56,284 nt of DNA from the NCBI GenBank assembly GCA_028818795.1, contig JAPPND010000183.1:13133-69416 (forward strand), written 5' to 3'. The translations under genes and the position numbers were made by a program. The notes beneath the pieces were generated by a model. The model was not told where the DNA came from, ran no database searches, and worked only from the letters and a program-made list of their open reading frames with translations. The DNA comes from Gammaproteobacteria bacterium. Lineage in GTDB: Bacteria; Pseudomonadota; Gammaproteobacteria; Pseudomonadales; Azotimanducaceae. Positions 24,949-34,469 of this stretch are shown here, piece by piece; positions within the stretch are counted from its first letter, which is position 1, and each line of letters starts with the position of its first letter.

Positions 24949-27715
24949 CTAGCGTTGCAGTGTGACTTCAAGACCGATCACCCTTGGCTGCTGAAAGCCC
25001 AGGCAAATCGGAAAGCCAGGGCTGCCGCAGTCAAAGGTAATTTCGTCCTGGTTGGTCACGTTGGTTGCAAACAGTGACGCGCTCCAGTTCTCGTCGGAAC
25101 CACTCAGCAGGATGCGCATGTCCGTTTGGCGACGTGAGGGTACTACACTTGGCGCGATGGCAAGCGAACTCAGCGTACCGGCGAGCGTGGTGTGGTTCAC
25201 CATAAAGTTAAGCGCCATATCGCCAGCGAACAGCCAGGTGTAATCAAGCGTGATATGGGCGCTCCACTCGGGGGCGTTTGGCAGTTTGGTCCCGGACGGA
25301 ATAGCGCCCACCGCCTCATCCAGTTCGGCGCGATTGATATCACCACCGAGCGTCATTCGCAGGTTTTCCATCAGGTTACCCACCAGGTCGACTTCGATGC
25401 CGACTGAGTGCGCAGCACCGGCATTGTCGTTGTAGGTACGACTGATGGCAGGCAAGCCGTTCTGCGAGAATCGAAGGATCGTGTCTTTCCAATCGAAGTA
25501 GTAGACCGCCGCGGTCAGGTTCCAACGATCGTCAAACAACCGAGTCTTGATGCCGACTTCATAGTTGACCACCTCGTCACCTTGATAGGACACCAGTGAG
25601 GCCGCAAGATCTGCTGCCTGATTTCCCGTCAAGTTGTTGGGATTTGGCGCAAACGGCGTGCCCGGTATGACAGTGTCACCCGCCTGTCTAAAAATGTGCT
25701 CGTTGGATTCCTGGCCGACGTTGAGGTTACCCGGCCTGAACCCGGTCGTGATGTTGAAGTAGGTGAGCGTTCCATCGACGGGATACCAGGCGACGCCCAA
25801 CTTGGGAGAGAAGACCTTATCGGTGGTTGCTGCCGTACTGCCTTGGAGCGATTGCTCAAGATCCGTATAGCGCCCACCCAGTGTCACCGAAAACGTATGA
25901 GAGAAGGCGAAAGTGGCTTCACCAAATACGCTGATCTGGTTCACCTTATCAAAATGTGAATTTGCGGGATTGGCGAAGGCCTCTGTATAAAGAGCGGTGA
26001 TGGCTGGTTGACCGATGAAAGATGGGATCAAGCTAAGCGGCTGGATACTGACTCGATCGTCGTTACTGTACTTCCAAAACAATCCCGCCGTCCAGGCTAG
26101 GGCGCTCTCGGTGGTAGAGACGAGCCGCGCTTCGACCGTGTTGCGATCAGAAGACATCATATCATTCAGGTTAAACCCGGCCAGGTTCTTGATGGGCAGA
26201 GAGAATGTGGGGGAAAGGATCCAACCCTCGGCCAACAGTGTCGGAATTTCGGTGGGATTGGCGGGCGCCCTGATCAATGTCCTTAACTGGACAAAGGAGT
26301 CTATGGAACGCAGCGATAGTTGTGGTCGACTCGAGCTCGCTAGCGCGTTTCCGATCCAGGTTTGAGAACGCGAGTTCCAGGTTGGCAAAGTCGAACGCGT
26401 AGTCCACCCCCAGGCTAAAGATATTCACTTTGTCCTTGGAGAAGGGTCGCCGCCCAGGCAATCGTACGTTTAGTCCTTCAGTGAAACGCGATTGCGCCGC
26501 CATGCTCCCTTCGGTTTCCAGTTCGGTTTTGTAATAGTTGGCTTCCACGGACAAGCCACGGTTGACTGCCCACAGCGCGGCGAGTCGACCGCCGGAACTT
26601 GCCTCCGAATTGGCGTCTTTCTCGCCCGTGTCGGTCTTGTCGATCCAGCCCTGGCGTTTGGTGGAGAACCCCATCAAACGAATCGCAAAGTCCTCGGTCA
26701 CTGGCAAGTTGACGACACCATCAAGGCGATGGCCAAGATCGTCCGATGAACTCATGCTGCTCGTGTTACCCTTGATCTTCCAGGTGGTTTCCCCCAACTG
26801 GGGCTTCTTCTGGATGAACCGAATGGTCCCGCCCACCGAACCTTCGCCATACAGTGTGCCCTGCGGACCCTTGAGTACTTCTACACGCTCCATATCGAAC
26901 ATGTTGCCGCCAAACTGCTGGACAGGACTTTGCGCTGACGTCATGGGCACGTCGTCCAGATAGACAGAGACCGCCGCGGACGTTTGCGCAGAAGGCTCAT
27001 GGCCCGTTGGCGATGAAACCCCGCGAATCGTGTACCGGTTGCCGCCAGCAAGCTCTCGCTCGGACATGTTGAGACCGGTGATGTTTTGAAACAGCCCCCG
27101 CATATCCGTTGCACCCAGCGCCTCGATCGTGTCTGAACTGAGTGTACCGATCGACTGTGGCGTGTCCATCAGATCAGTTTCGCGGTAGGTGGCGGTAACG
27201 ATGACCTCTTCGATTTCCATCTCATTCGTATCGCCGGACGCCGCGATGGCACCTGCGCCGGAAGTGGCGAATATGGCCGTAGCGATGGCCGTGCCCAGGC
27301 GTTTGAGCAGTGGTGCTTCTTTTGTTTCTGACATATGCGTGTTCTCCTCACTAGATGCAACATTGCGTTGATCCGGAACGGGATCGATGCGAACGCCAAT
27401 CACGCCGCGTTCGATGGTGCCGACAAGCCCTGTTCCGGCCAACAGCCGGTGCAATCCATCTGCGACGGTGAATTCGCCAATCAGCGCATTCGCCTCGATG
27501 GATGTCACCAACTCAAAGGAGACCAGGAGGGGCGTCGACGTCTGCTGTGCGAAGCGCATCAGCGCATCTTTCGCGGTCATCTTCGGTATGTCGAAGACCA
27601 CCGTCGGTTTCCCGTCACCGCCTTTTGACGGTGCCGCATTGACTGTGCCCACACCCACTGCGGTTGTGGCCCAGAGCCCCATCCACAGGCAGGCGCTGAC
27701 ACAACGGCTCCTCAT
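24949..27715 (-). pseudogene. TonB-dependent receptor with STN signalling domain, one frame break
   Basis: The protein starts at about 27715 with a signal peptide ending V-G-T-V-N-A, then an STN domain (F-D-I-P-K-M-T-A-K-D-A-L-M-R-F-A-Q-Q-T) that in FecA-type receptors contacts FecR. The plug follows with E-E-V-I-V-T-A-T-Y-R, then V-E-V-L-K-G-P-Q-G-T-L-Y-G and G-G-T-I-R-F. The barrel runs in two frames that meet near 26310: E-S-T-T-T-I-A-A-F-H-R in the first and R-S-I-D-S-F-V-Q-L-R in the second. Joined, they give about 920 residues, ending V-T-L-Q-R without the usual terminal Phe. An error in the read or a recent mutation could explain the break. The substrate is unknown. Confidence 0.8.
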
Positions 27716-27873
27716 CTCCAAACCCACGGACGGTAATAACCTGACAGCGGTGCACTGATTATCATCCGCCCGTTGTAGACAAAGGCAATCAAGCACAGTG
27801 TTTCCACTACTAGGGCTAACAACAATATTCGAAATCCCCGGCAACCCGCCGTCTGACCCCCAGATCAAGGCTG

Positions 27874-28896
27874 TCAGCCCGGCGGCGATTTACGATAGAG
27901 GTAGATGCTACCGTCCGCCTCTGTTCTGGCCGCAATATCGACGTAGTCCTCCAGGGCCCGGATGAACTGCGGCGTGTCGCCGACCGGGAACCAGCCCAGG
28001 ACCTTGAGTTCGCGTATGTCATTGCTCAGCATGATTCGCCTATCGCTGTATCGTGCGAATTCTTGGACGACGGATTCCAGCGGTTCGCCGCTAAAGATCA
28101 GCCCGCCCGTCTGCCAGGAGAGGCGCTTGTCGATTTCGGCCTTCTCAATGGCTTCGACCAGGATTCTGTCGGCATCGAACACCGCATTGCGTCCCGCCTG
28201 CACGATCGCATCGGTCTTTGGCACAGGGATTACGTGCGGATCGGTTTGCGCTTCCAGAACCGCCAGCCTGACCTGCCCCTCTGTCACGGTAACCTCCGTC
28301 GCTTCGCCGACAAAGACTCTAAAGGCGGTTCCGATCGCTTCGATCATGTGATTACCGGTGTACACTCGGAACGGTCGAGAACGATCCTTCGCGACCACGA
28401 AATGGGCTTCGCCCTTTTGCAGTTTGATTGCGCGCTCGGTGCGCGAGTAGTCCGTGGTAATGCCGCTGTTGGTGTTGAGCTGCACCGTCGAGCCGTCCGC
28501 AAGCGTGACCTGTTTGCTCTGACCGATCTCGGTGTGCACTGCGAGCCGCTCAGTCTGTGGCTGCAAACGCAGGTCAACGAGAAAACCAAACGCCAACACG
28601 ATCAGACACGCTGCGGCGAGACCGCCCCAGGCGCGACCGGGATGGATCTTCGCCCAGGCGGTAACCACGCCTCCCAAAGTAAAGGGCTCGGTGTCACCGG
28701 TACGTTCGGTCACAGCGCCCGCATGTAGCCAGACCCGGGCGTGTGCCTTAAATTCTCGGCGGTGGTGATCGCTGGCATGCAGCCAATGTTCAAAAGCATA
28801 GGCGTCATCGCCCGACAATGGGCCAGCATTGAGCTTGACCACCCATGCGGTCGCCTCGTCTTTGATCTGCGCTTGTTTCGCGTCCGTGTCGTTCAT
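27874..28896 (-). CDS. fecR: FecR-family anti-sigma / signal-transducing membrane protein
   Basis: A 340-residue protein. The N-terminal DUF4880-like region (E-A-T-A-W-V-V-K-L-N, then F-E-H-W-L-H-A-S-x-x-H-R-R-E-F) binds the sigma factor. A membrane helix lies at residues 90-108, the periplasmic FecR domain (V-T-L-A-D-G-S-T-V-Q-L-N-T-N-S) is in the middle, and a C-terminal STN-like part (F-S-G-E-P-L-E-S-V-V-Q-E-F-A-R-Y-S) should receive the signal from the receptor. The start overlaps the fecI stop by four bases (ATGA), so translation is coupled. The receptor gene follows 158 bases downstream. Confidence 0.92.
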   Translation of the reverse strand: MNDTDAKQAQIKDEATAWVVKLNAGPLSGDDAYAFEHWLHASDHHRREFKAHARVWLHAGAVTERTGDTEPFTLGGVVTAWAKIHPGRAWGGLAAACLIVLAFGFLVDLRLQPQTERLAVHTEIGQSKQVTLADGSTVQLNTNSGITTDYSRTERAIKLQKGEAHFVVAKDRSRPFRVYTGNHMIEAIGTAFRVFVGEATEVTVTEGQVRLAVLEAQTDPHVIPVPKTDAIVQAGRNAVFDADRILVEAIEKAEIDKRLSWQTGGLIFSGEPLESVVQEFARYSDRRIMLSNDIRELKVLGWFPVGDTPQFIRALEDYVDIAARTEADGSIYLYRKSPPG

Positions 28897-29504
28897 TGTC
28901 CTCTTCCGCCATCATGGCGTTGTCTGTAGTCGTCAAGGTGTGAGACTTTCCTACCGGTTGTCTCACTCGTTGTATCAAAACCCTTACTGACCAGGTAATC
29001 AGTACACCGGCGCAGTGCCTTCGCGAGATGCTTTTCGACGGTGCTGGTTGATATATCCAGCCTACTTGCGATTTCCTTGTAGGTCAGACCATCGTATCGT
29101 TGCATCATAAACACTCGCCGGCATTGCGGCGGCAGTGTAGCTACCGCTTCACCGAAGGCGCCGAGTTTGTCACGGCTGTATTGCTGATCACCCAGGTCAC
29201 CCGACGTCTCCTGCCATTTACCGGTAATCGAGTCGTCGACAATGCCCACATTCTCAATGAAAACAATCCGCTGGCGCTTTTTCTTGTTGAGCGCGATGTT
29301 TCGCGCCACACGGAACAGGTACGCCTTCGGCGATTCGATCGCTACACCCTTTTCAATCTCGGAGGTGAACGCGTCCGCAAAGGCCTGTTGCAGGGTATCC
29401 TCAATGTCCTCGCGCTGTACGAAGAACGTCGCGATATAACGGGTAAGGGCCGCTTTGTTGGCAACGAACGCGTCGGTCAGTGTTGTGCGATTGCGATCTG
29501 TCAA
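28893..29504 (-). CDS. fecI: FecI-type ECF sigma factor
   Basis: A 203-residue ECF sigma factor of the iron-uptake (FecI) group. Region 2 is D-I-E-D-T-L-Q-Q-A-F-A-D-A-F, then S-P-K-A-Y-L-F-R-V-A-R-N-I-A-L. Region 4 is L-P-P-Q-C-R-R-V-F-M-M-Q-R-Y-D-G-L-T-Y, then L-D-I-S-T-S-T-V-E-K-H-L. The start is TTG 29504, with AGGGGT before it. It should be held by FecR and released when the TonB receptor binds its ligand, driving the receptor and probably the dioxygenase. Two hairpins lie in its leader (29543-29560 and 29585-29598). Confidence 0.9.
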   Translation of the reverse strand: MTDRNRTTLTDAFVANKAALTRYIATFFVQREDIEDTLQQAFADAFTSEIEKGVAIESPKAYLFRVARNIALNKKKRQRIVFIENVGIVDDSITGKWQETSGDLGDQQYSRDKLGAFGEAVATLPPQCRRVFMMQRYDGLTYKEIASRLDISTSTVEKHLAKALRRCTDYLVSKGFDTTSETTGRKVSHLDDYRQRHDGGRGQ

Positions 29505-29542
29505 ACCCCTGAGCCCTGGGCCTGCATGAGTGAAAACGTATA

Positions 29543-29598
29543 CCTATCCGAAAGGGTAGGCAATTGGCGGAGGCAAAACCCCCACTCTCAGGTGAGAG
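29543..29598 (-). promoter_or_regulatory. Two hairpins in the leader of fecI
   Basis: CCTATCC-GAAA-GGGTAGG (29543-29560) pairs over seven positions with one wobble. Read on the + strand the loop is a GNRA tetraloop. CTCTCA-GG-TGAGAG (29585-29598) is a perfect 6-bp palindrome. Both lie 40-95 bases before the fecI start. They may be operator or leader elements, but nothing in the sequence shows which. Confidence 0.35.
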
Positions 29599-29753
29599 AA
29601 GTGCAAGCGAATTGTTAAACAACGTCATCTGATCGCTAGGGCGAAGACATCTCTACCAGCACATCAAGAACCTGTTCATGGCAGGCGTCGCCTCGATGAT
29701 CGCCGGCGGATTTGCGATAGCCGACGACCAGCCGTACGAGAATCTACTACCTG

Positions 29754-30077
29754 TTGCTCCTGCTCGGAAGTGTCCTCTACCTAATCACCGCAGGCATGTT
29801 GCGGACGATGGATACCATGTTTCGGGCAGTGACCGCAGTGTCGGAAGGGGGATCAACCAATGCGGGGAGGCGGCGTTGGGGATTCGGCGGCGGAGCAAAC
29901 GCTGGTTTTCAACTTAATACGGCTTTTGTGAGAGCGTGGCGTGAGCAAAGACGCTCGCGTGCCTTTCGTGCATGGACGGTGGGCTTGCTGTGGGGCGACC
30001 TAGGGTTGGGTGTCGTCCTCGTTTGCTGGGGGGCTTGGCAACCAGCGTATTTGTTCCCTCCCGGCGCGTCGCCGTAG
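29754..30077 (+). CDS. Possible small membrane protein (weakly supported)
   Basis: A 107-residue frame opening with TTG 29754. Two hydrophobic segments are seen, L-L-L-L-G-S-V-L-Y-L-I-T-A-G-M-L at the start and V-G-L-L-W-G-D-L-G-L-G-V-V-L-V near the end, separated by a basic stretch (R-A-W-R-E-Q-R-R-S-R). No ribosome binding site is visible. Another frame just upstream (29678 on) reads M-A-G-V-A-S-M-I-A-G-G-F-A-I-A-D-D, like a signal peptide, so this could be a decayed gene with a shift near 29740. I recognise no family. Apart from this, 29505-30104 holds nothing I can name. Confidence 0.3.
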   Translation: MLLLGSVLYLITAGMLRTMDTMFRAVTAVSEGGSTNAGRRRWGFGGGANAGFQLNTAFVRAWREQRRSRAFRAWTVGLLWGDLGLGVVLVCWGAWQPAYLFPPGASP

Positions 30078-30104
30078 TGGTCGAAATCGCCGAAGCGCCT
30101 TGGC

Positions 30105-31454
30105 TCAAGTCCAAATGGAAGCGACCTCACGCAGCTCGAAGTCCTCGATGATCTGCTCGCCCTCGTAGGACTGGAGAACTAGGGGATGTACGTACCCGCT
30201 CGGTAAGAAACAGCACGAGGCGGAAATCCTTCCTTGGTTGATGAATAACTCAACCGACGTCTTGTCGACTAATAGGCGAACGGACAGTTGCGCCTCGTCT
30301 GGCAGGGAGACCTGCGGTTTGTCGGGCAGGAGCCTGTGAGATGCGCCGTTGCGGAACCGGAGCGCTCGCGAGGACCAGTCGAACTCCATGGACTGGCCAC
30401 GGATCGCAACGTAGAGGGTCTTCGCGTCCTGTTTGCGGACGCTGAAGGAGACATCGAGCAACTTCGCCTGCGTGTCCGCGATCAAGGGGCTGCCGGGCGC
30501 GATGACCTGCCGACCAGTTTTGACGGCTCGCCGGTGCAGTAAATCCAGTTCCCGAACCGGCCAGCGAACCAGCGTGACGTCTTCGCCCGCACCTGCCAGC
30601 GTGAGTTCCACGGGAATCGACAACTGCTGGTTGAAGGGCATCTCTGGGTACACCCCGCCGAGCATCCACGAGATCTGGATACGCCGACCGTCTGGCGCAT
30701 CGCTCCAGGTCTGTGCGGCGTAGCCGTTGGTGCCCTGTTCCGAGGTCAGCAAAGCGGTTTCGGGAGTGAACCGGCTGCCGTCGAAACTCCCGACCCGGTA
30801 GGTGCCTTTCGCCCCCCAGAATACCCAGCGCTCGGTGCCGGATTCATCCGTGAGCGGGAAAAAGTCGGGGCACTCGGTGCAGCCTTCGAGACTCAGATCC
30901 TGGAACCTCGTCCACGACTTCGCGTCGGCTGAGTGCAGCAGGCAGTAGCGGTATTCCGCCAGGTAGAGCGCCATGATCCAGCGGCGCGTGGGTGCGTGCC
31001 AGACGACCTTGGGATCGCGGTTGTCCGCCTCGTACCACTCGACGATGGGGTTGCCGTCGTACTTGGTCCATTGCTTGCCGTTGTCGACGCTGTAGGCCAG
31101 ACATTGGGTAAAGGGCCGTTTCGGATCCGCGTAGCTGCCCGCTGCGGTATAGAAGGCGAGCAAGGCGCCCTTGCCGAACCCTGCCGTGTTGTCGTGATCG
31201 ATGACGGCGGATCCGCTGAACATATCGCCGTGCTCGTCGGGGTACAGGGCGTGTTCGAGCTGCCGCCAGTGCACGAGATCGTCGCTCACGGCATGCCCCC
31301 AGTGCGTGTTGCCCCAGGTCGTTGCTTTCGGGTTGTGCTGGAAGAACAGGTGCCAGACACCGTCTTGGTAGACCAGCCCGTTGGGGTCGTTTGTCCAGTT
31401 CTCCCGGGGCGAGAAGTGGAACTGCGGTCGGTGCAGTTCTTGGTAGAGCCGCAT
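30105..31454 (-). CDS. GH32 family beta-fructosidase (levanase/invertase-like)
   Basis: A 449-residue glycoside hydrolase of family 32, which cleaves terminal or internal fructose from sucrose, levan or inulin. The nucleophile Asp is residue 23 in W-T-N-D-P-N-G, the transition-state stabiliser is Asp147 in N-R-D-P-K, and the acid/base is Glu194 in T-E-C-P-D-F-F. The five-bladed propeller is followed by the C-terminal beta-sandwich (from about residue 310). ATG 31454 gives the standard start close to the first blade. An upstream extension of 33 residues is Arg-rich and unlikely. No signal peptide is seen, so it is probably cytoplasmic. No sugar transporter or regulator adjoins it. Confidence 0.92.
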   Translation of the reverse strand: MRLYQELHRPQFHFSPRENWTNDPNGLVYQDGVWHLFFQHNPKATTWGNTHWGHAVSDDLVHWRQLEHALYPDEHGDMFSGSAVIDHDNTAGFGKGALLAFYTAAGSYADPKRPFTQCLAYSVDNGKQWTKYDGNPIVEWYEADNRDPKVVWHAPTRRWIMALYLAEYRYCLLHSADAKSWTRFQDLSLEGCTECPDFFPLTDESGTERWVFWGAKGTYRVGSFDGSRFTPETALLTSEQGTNGYAAQTWSDAPDGRRIQISWMLGGVYPEMPFNQQLSIPVELTLAGAGEDVTLVRWPVRELDLLHRRAVKTGRQVIAPGSPLIADTQAKLLDVSFSVRKQDAKTLYVAIRGQSMEFDWSSRALRFRNGASHRLLPDKPQVSLPDEAQLSVRLLVDKTSVELFINQGRISASCCFLPSGYVHPLVLQSYEGEQIIEDFELREVASIWT

Positions 31455-31665
31455 GTTCTGAACCCTGGTCGTGGACAGCCCATTATGGTAGATCGCGGAC
31501 GCGTCCGTGCGAACCGGCTTGCCCCGTCCCCGTTGCCGCCTCGACCGTTTCACCGAATATCCGGCCCATGCCCCCGGCGATTGCGTGTTCCGCCCCCGTT
31601 AACGTATGGTCATCCGCCGATCAGGGGCTGGTGGCGGATCATCGGCCGAACCACGGAGGACCAAC

Positions 31666-32466
31666 ATGATTCTGGCCAACACGTTCCGGGAGAAGCTCGA
31701 CCGGGGCGAACCCACCGTCGGCACCCACTTCCTGTTCGCGGACACGGATGTGCCCGAGATCATCGGCGACACCGGCATGTTCGACTATGCCGAGTACGTC
31801 GCCGAGTACTCCGCGTTCGACATGCGTCTGCTCTACGAACTGGCGCGGTCGGCCCAGTGCGGCAACAACCTGCCGCTGATGATCAAGTTGGACCAGGAGG
31901 CACAGAGCTTCTGGTCCCAGGTGGCGCTCGGCGCGGGTTTCAAGTCCGTGCTGTTCACCGATGTGCGGACTCCGGAGGACGTGGACGACTGCCACCGGGC
32001 CATCGCTCCGGACACGCCCAACACCGGCGGCCTGATGGGCGTCAAGCTCCGCCGTCCGGCGCTCGGTAGCTACAGCATGGACGGCTACTTGGAGGATCTC
32101 GAGTCCATCGTCTTCGCCATCATGATCGAGAAGAACATCACCGTCGAAGGCATCGACGAAGTGCTTGAACGCGCCAAGGAACGCGGCGTGGCGCTGACCC
32201 AGTGGGGGCCGGCGGACTTCAGCTTCTCGCGCGGCCAGATGCGGCTCATGGGTTCGCCGGAGATTCGCCAGTTCGAGGAACGGGTCATTGCCAAGTCGCT
32301 GGAATACGGCATCCGGCCCCGCATCGAGATCGGTGCCGTCGAGCAGGCCAAGCGCTACATCGACCTCGGCGTGCGCGACTTCTGCATCGGCTGGGATCGT
32401 ATGATCGTCCGCGCCGCTTGGATGAACCTCGGCGAGGGGATGAAGAAGGCGCTGGAGGGGTTGTAG
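31666..32466 (+). CDS. HpcH/HpaI-type aldolase / citrate lyase family protein
   Basis: A 266-residue TIM-barrel protein starting at ATG 31666 with CGGAGGA upstream. T-F-R-E-K-L-D-R-G-E-P-T-V-G-T-H matches the opening of HpaI-type class II aldolases. It contains L-P-L-M-I-K-L-D-Q-E in the middle, G-F-K-S-V-L-F-T-D-V-R-T and the late F-C-I-G-W-D. These enzymes cleave or form 2-keto-hydroxy acids with a divalent metal. The usual metal-binding Glu and Asp are not certain by eye, so the reaction may differ. It is divergent from the GH32 gene across about 210 bases in which I see no further features. Confidence 0.8.
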   Translation: MILANTFREKLDRGEPTVGTHFLFADTDVPEIIGDTGMFDYAEYVAEYSAFDMRLLYELARSAQCGNNLPLMIKLDQEAQSFWSQVALGAGFKSVLFTDVRTPEDVDDCHRAIAPDTPNTGGLMGVKLRRPALGSYSMDGYLEDLESIVFAIMIEKNITVEGIDEVLERAKERGVALTQWGPADFSFSRGQMRLMGSPEIRQFEERVIAKSLEYGIRPRIEIGAVEQAKRYIDLGVRDFCIGWDRMIVRAAWMNLGEGMKKALEGL

Positions 32467-32487
32467 CCCCCCGTCCCCACACGCAGG

Positions 32488-33291
32488 CTAGCGCTTGCGT
32501 CGAGCCAGTTCGGCTTCCAGCTGTTTCCGCTTGGCGGCTTCCTCTGCCGCTCTCGCGTTGGCCGCCTCGGCTTCGGACCTCGCGACGTCGGCGTCGGACC
32601 TTGCCGCGTCGGCGTCGGACCTTGCCGCGTCGGCGTCGGACCTTGCGGCGATGGCTTCGGACCTTGCGGCAATGGTCTCGAGCCTTGCGACCTCGGCTCG
32701 AAGCTGCGCTTGCCTAGGCGTCAACAGATTCCTGCCGGTCGCCGGGTCGTAGAAACGCAGCACGGATCCCTCGAGCCACAGCTCGAGGCCCAGCGTACTA
32801 CTGGGAATCCCGCGCTCACGGTTGGAAAGCGTGACCGGTCGCATTGCCCGGTACGCGCCGCGTACCAGTTCGAATGCCCTGAGCGGCGGCTTAACGTACT
32901 CCCGGCGGGGATCGTAGAGGAAATACTCGGTGACGCCCCAGCGTGCGTACCGAACCATCTTGCGTTCGTCCTCCTTGCGGGTGGACTTCGACGTCATCTC
33001 CAGCACGAAGGAAGGAGCCCGCTCCTCCCAGATCTTGTAGATGTCGCGCTCCCGATCCTCCACGCCGAACGCCACGAAGATGTCCGGAGAAAGGAACCGT
33101 CTTGGATTGCCGCGCTCATCGTAGACCATCATATTGACGCCCACGTAGGCGCCCGGGCGGGTCTCGTAGTGCGTGAACAAGGCGTGCGCCGCATCCGCCA
33201 GACGCTTGTAGTGCAGAGGAGTCTCCGCCACAGGTCTGCCGTCCCTGGTCGGGTACTCAATGCCGTCGTCGATGGCGAGGGCTTCGGTCAT
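32488..33291 (-). CDS. Uma2-family (DUF820) putative nuclease with coiled-coil tail
   Basis: A 267-residue protein with the Uma2 PD-(D/E)XK-like core: F-L-S-P-D-I-F-V-A-F-G (catalytic Asp), then P-S-F-V-L-E-M-T-S-K-S-T-R (E-x-x-S/K), then K-M-V-R-Y-A-R-W-G-V-T-E-Y-F-L-Y-D-P. The last 75 residues are an Ala/Arg/Glu-rich helix built partly from perfect repeats (A-A-R-S-D-A-D three times), predicted to form a coiled coil. Uma2 proteins are abundant in cyanobacteria and Chloroflexi and have no settled function. It converges on the aldolase gene with a 21-base gap. Confidence 0.85.
   Translation of the reverse strand: MTEALAIDDGIEYPTRDGRPVAETPLHYKRLADAAHALFTHYETRPGAYVGVNMMVYDERGNPRRFLSPDIFVAFGVEDRERDIYKIWEERAPSFVLEMTSKSTRKEDERKMVRYARWGVTEYFLYDPRREYVKPPLRAFELVRGAYRAMRPVTLSNRERGIPSSTLGLELWLEGSVLRFYDPATGRNLLTPRQAQLRAEVARLETIAARSEAIAARSDADAARSDADAARSDADVARSEAEAANARAAEEAAKRKQLEAELARRKR
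32587..32649 (-). repeat. Three 21-bp tandem repeats in the Uma2 coiled-coil tail
   Basis: Units at 32587-32607, 32608-32628 and 32629-32649 (GTCGGCGTCGGACCTTGCC with GC, last unit one base changed). Each encodes seven residues, so the array extends the coiled coil by full heptads. More degenerate copies continue to about 32690. Confidence 0.85.
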
Positions 33292-33589
33292 GGACTCGTA
33301 TCCTCCGGCTTGGGCCGGTTCGCCCGCGAGCGAGGTCCGGGCCGCCGGCGACCATCTCGCAGGTGCGGTGAACGTAGCACAGCCTCCCCAAAGCGCTCAA
33401 TCGGGCTCCCGGCCCCGCCGCAGCTTTCATCGGCACATTCCGTCTCGTCGATGGACGGGATTGTCCGCCATGGACCTTGCGGAAACTGACAGCCAACGCC
33501 CATTGGCGCTGTGCGAATTGGCTGAAAAACGCTTGAGATGAACGCCCAGCTCGGAGTGGTCGCTATCTGCAACTCACGATGATGCGCGG
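33292..33589. other. Intergenic region without recognised features
   Basis: About 300 bases between the Uma2 gene and the outer-membrane barrel gene, both on the minus strand. I see no convincing frame, RNA gene or strong hairpin with T-run. It probably holds the Uma2 promoter and the end of the barrel transcript. Confidence 0.4.
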
Positions 33590-34469
33590 TCAAAGACGAT
33601 AGTTCAGCCTAAGCGCGACGTGTGTCCGGTTCGTATCCTCCGTGCCCACTTGCCAGCGCACCGGCTCGCTGCCGTCGCGCCGCAGTTCGGACGGGTGACC
33701 GCGTAGGGTGATGTAGGAGGCCCCCGTCGCCGAACTCCGAGGACCAAAGGTGCCGCGCCCGAATCTCCAGCGACACCCGTTCGGTGAGCGAATAGCCGAC
33801 GCCGACGGTCAGGTGCACCGCGCTCAGGCGGTCGCGCAAGCGCTGGCGGGCACGCGTGTCGCCGCCGACCAGATTGCGCCGAATTTCATCCTCGTTGGCC
33901 AGGCCGGCACCCGCGTATATGACGTCGTCGAGGTTGTCCGTTCGTTCCCAGAGCACCTCGTAGTCCATGCTGGCCAAGCCGATGCCGGCACCGATGCCGA
34001 CAAACGGCGTGAAACGGGTCCGGTTGGGGAAATCAACGTACGCCGCAACGAAAAGGCCGAGAACTTCGGCGTTGCCGATTCGCTCGTAGGCGTCGGCAAG
34101 TTCGGGTGCCGCGACGCTGTCGTAGGGGACGCCGGAAGGTGCAATGATCGGAGACGAAGTGTCTAGGCCCACGCTGCCGTAGTCGGCCTCCAGTTCGACA
34201 CGAAACCGTTTCCCGAACCGATAGCCGACGGCAACCCCAGCCAGCGCGCCCCACCTGCTGGCGAACCGGCTTGACCACGCGTCCGCCGCGCCGACAGACC
34301 GGTCAGGCGCGGTGCAGGCCGGGAGTTCGGCATAGCGCGGGTTGATGTACTCATCGCACCGGCTCGCGCGGTCGTCATCTCCGGAGACGAGGTGCATCGA
34401 CGGCGACCGGTCGCCACCTACGGCGGCACCGAGGTACAAGCCGGCGTTCGTCTCGACCGTGAGCAGCAC
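33590..34469 (-). CDS. Outer-membrane beta-barrel protein, probable frame break near the C-terminus
   Basis: A strand-rich protein with the pattern of OmpA/OmpW-like barrels: L-Y-L-G-A-A-V-G-G, then A-V-G-Y-R-F-G-K-R-F-R-V-E-L-E-A-D-Y, F-T-P-F-V-G-I-G-A-G-I-G and V-G-V-G-Y-S-L-T-E-R-V-S-L-E-I-R. As read, the frame ends at 33609 with a nonsensical tail. A shift in the run of five C at 33721-33725 gives instead G-A-S-Y-I-T-L-R-G and a proper barrel end T-N-R-T-H-V-A-L-R-L-N-Y-R-L at 33590. At the N-terminus, a signal-like L-V-V-A-L-A-S-L-A-V-L-L precedes GTG 34469 but has no start codon in frame, so the real start is unresolved. Confidence 0.65.

Noticed and set aside
32587-32690. CRISPR-like regular repeats
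   Set aside because: The units are directly adjacent without spacers and encode heptads of the Uma2 protein, and no cas gene is present.
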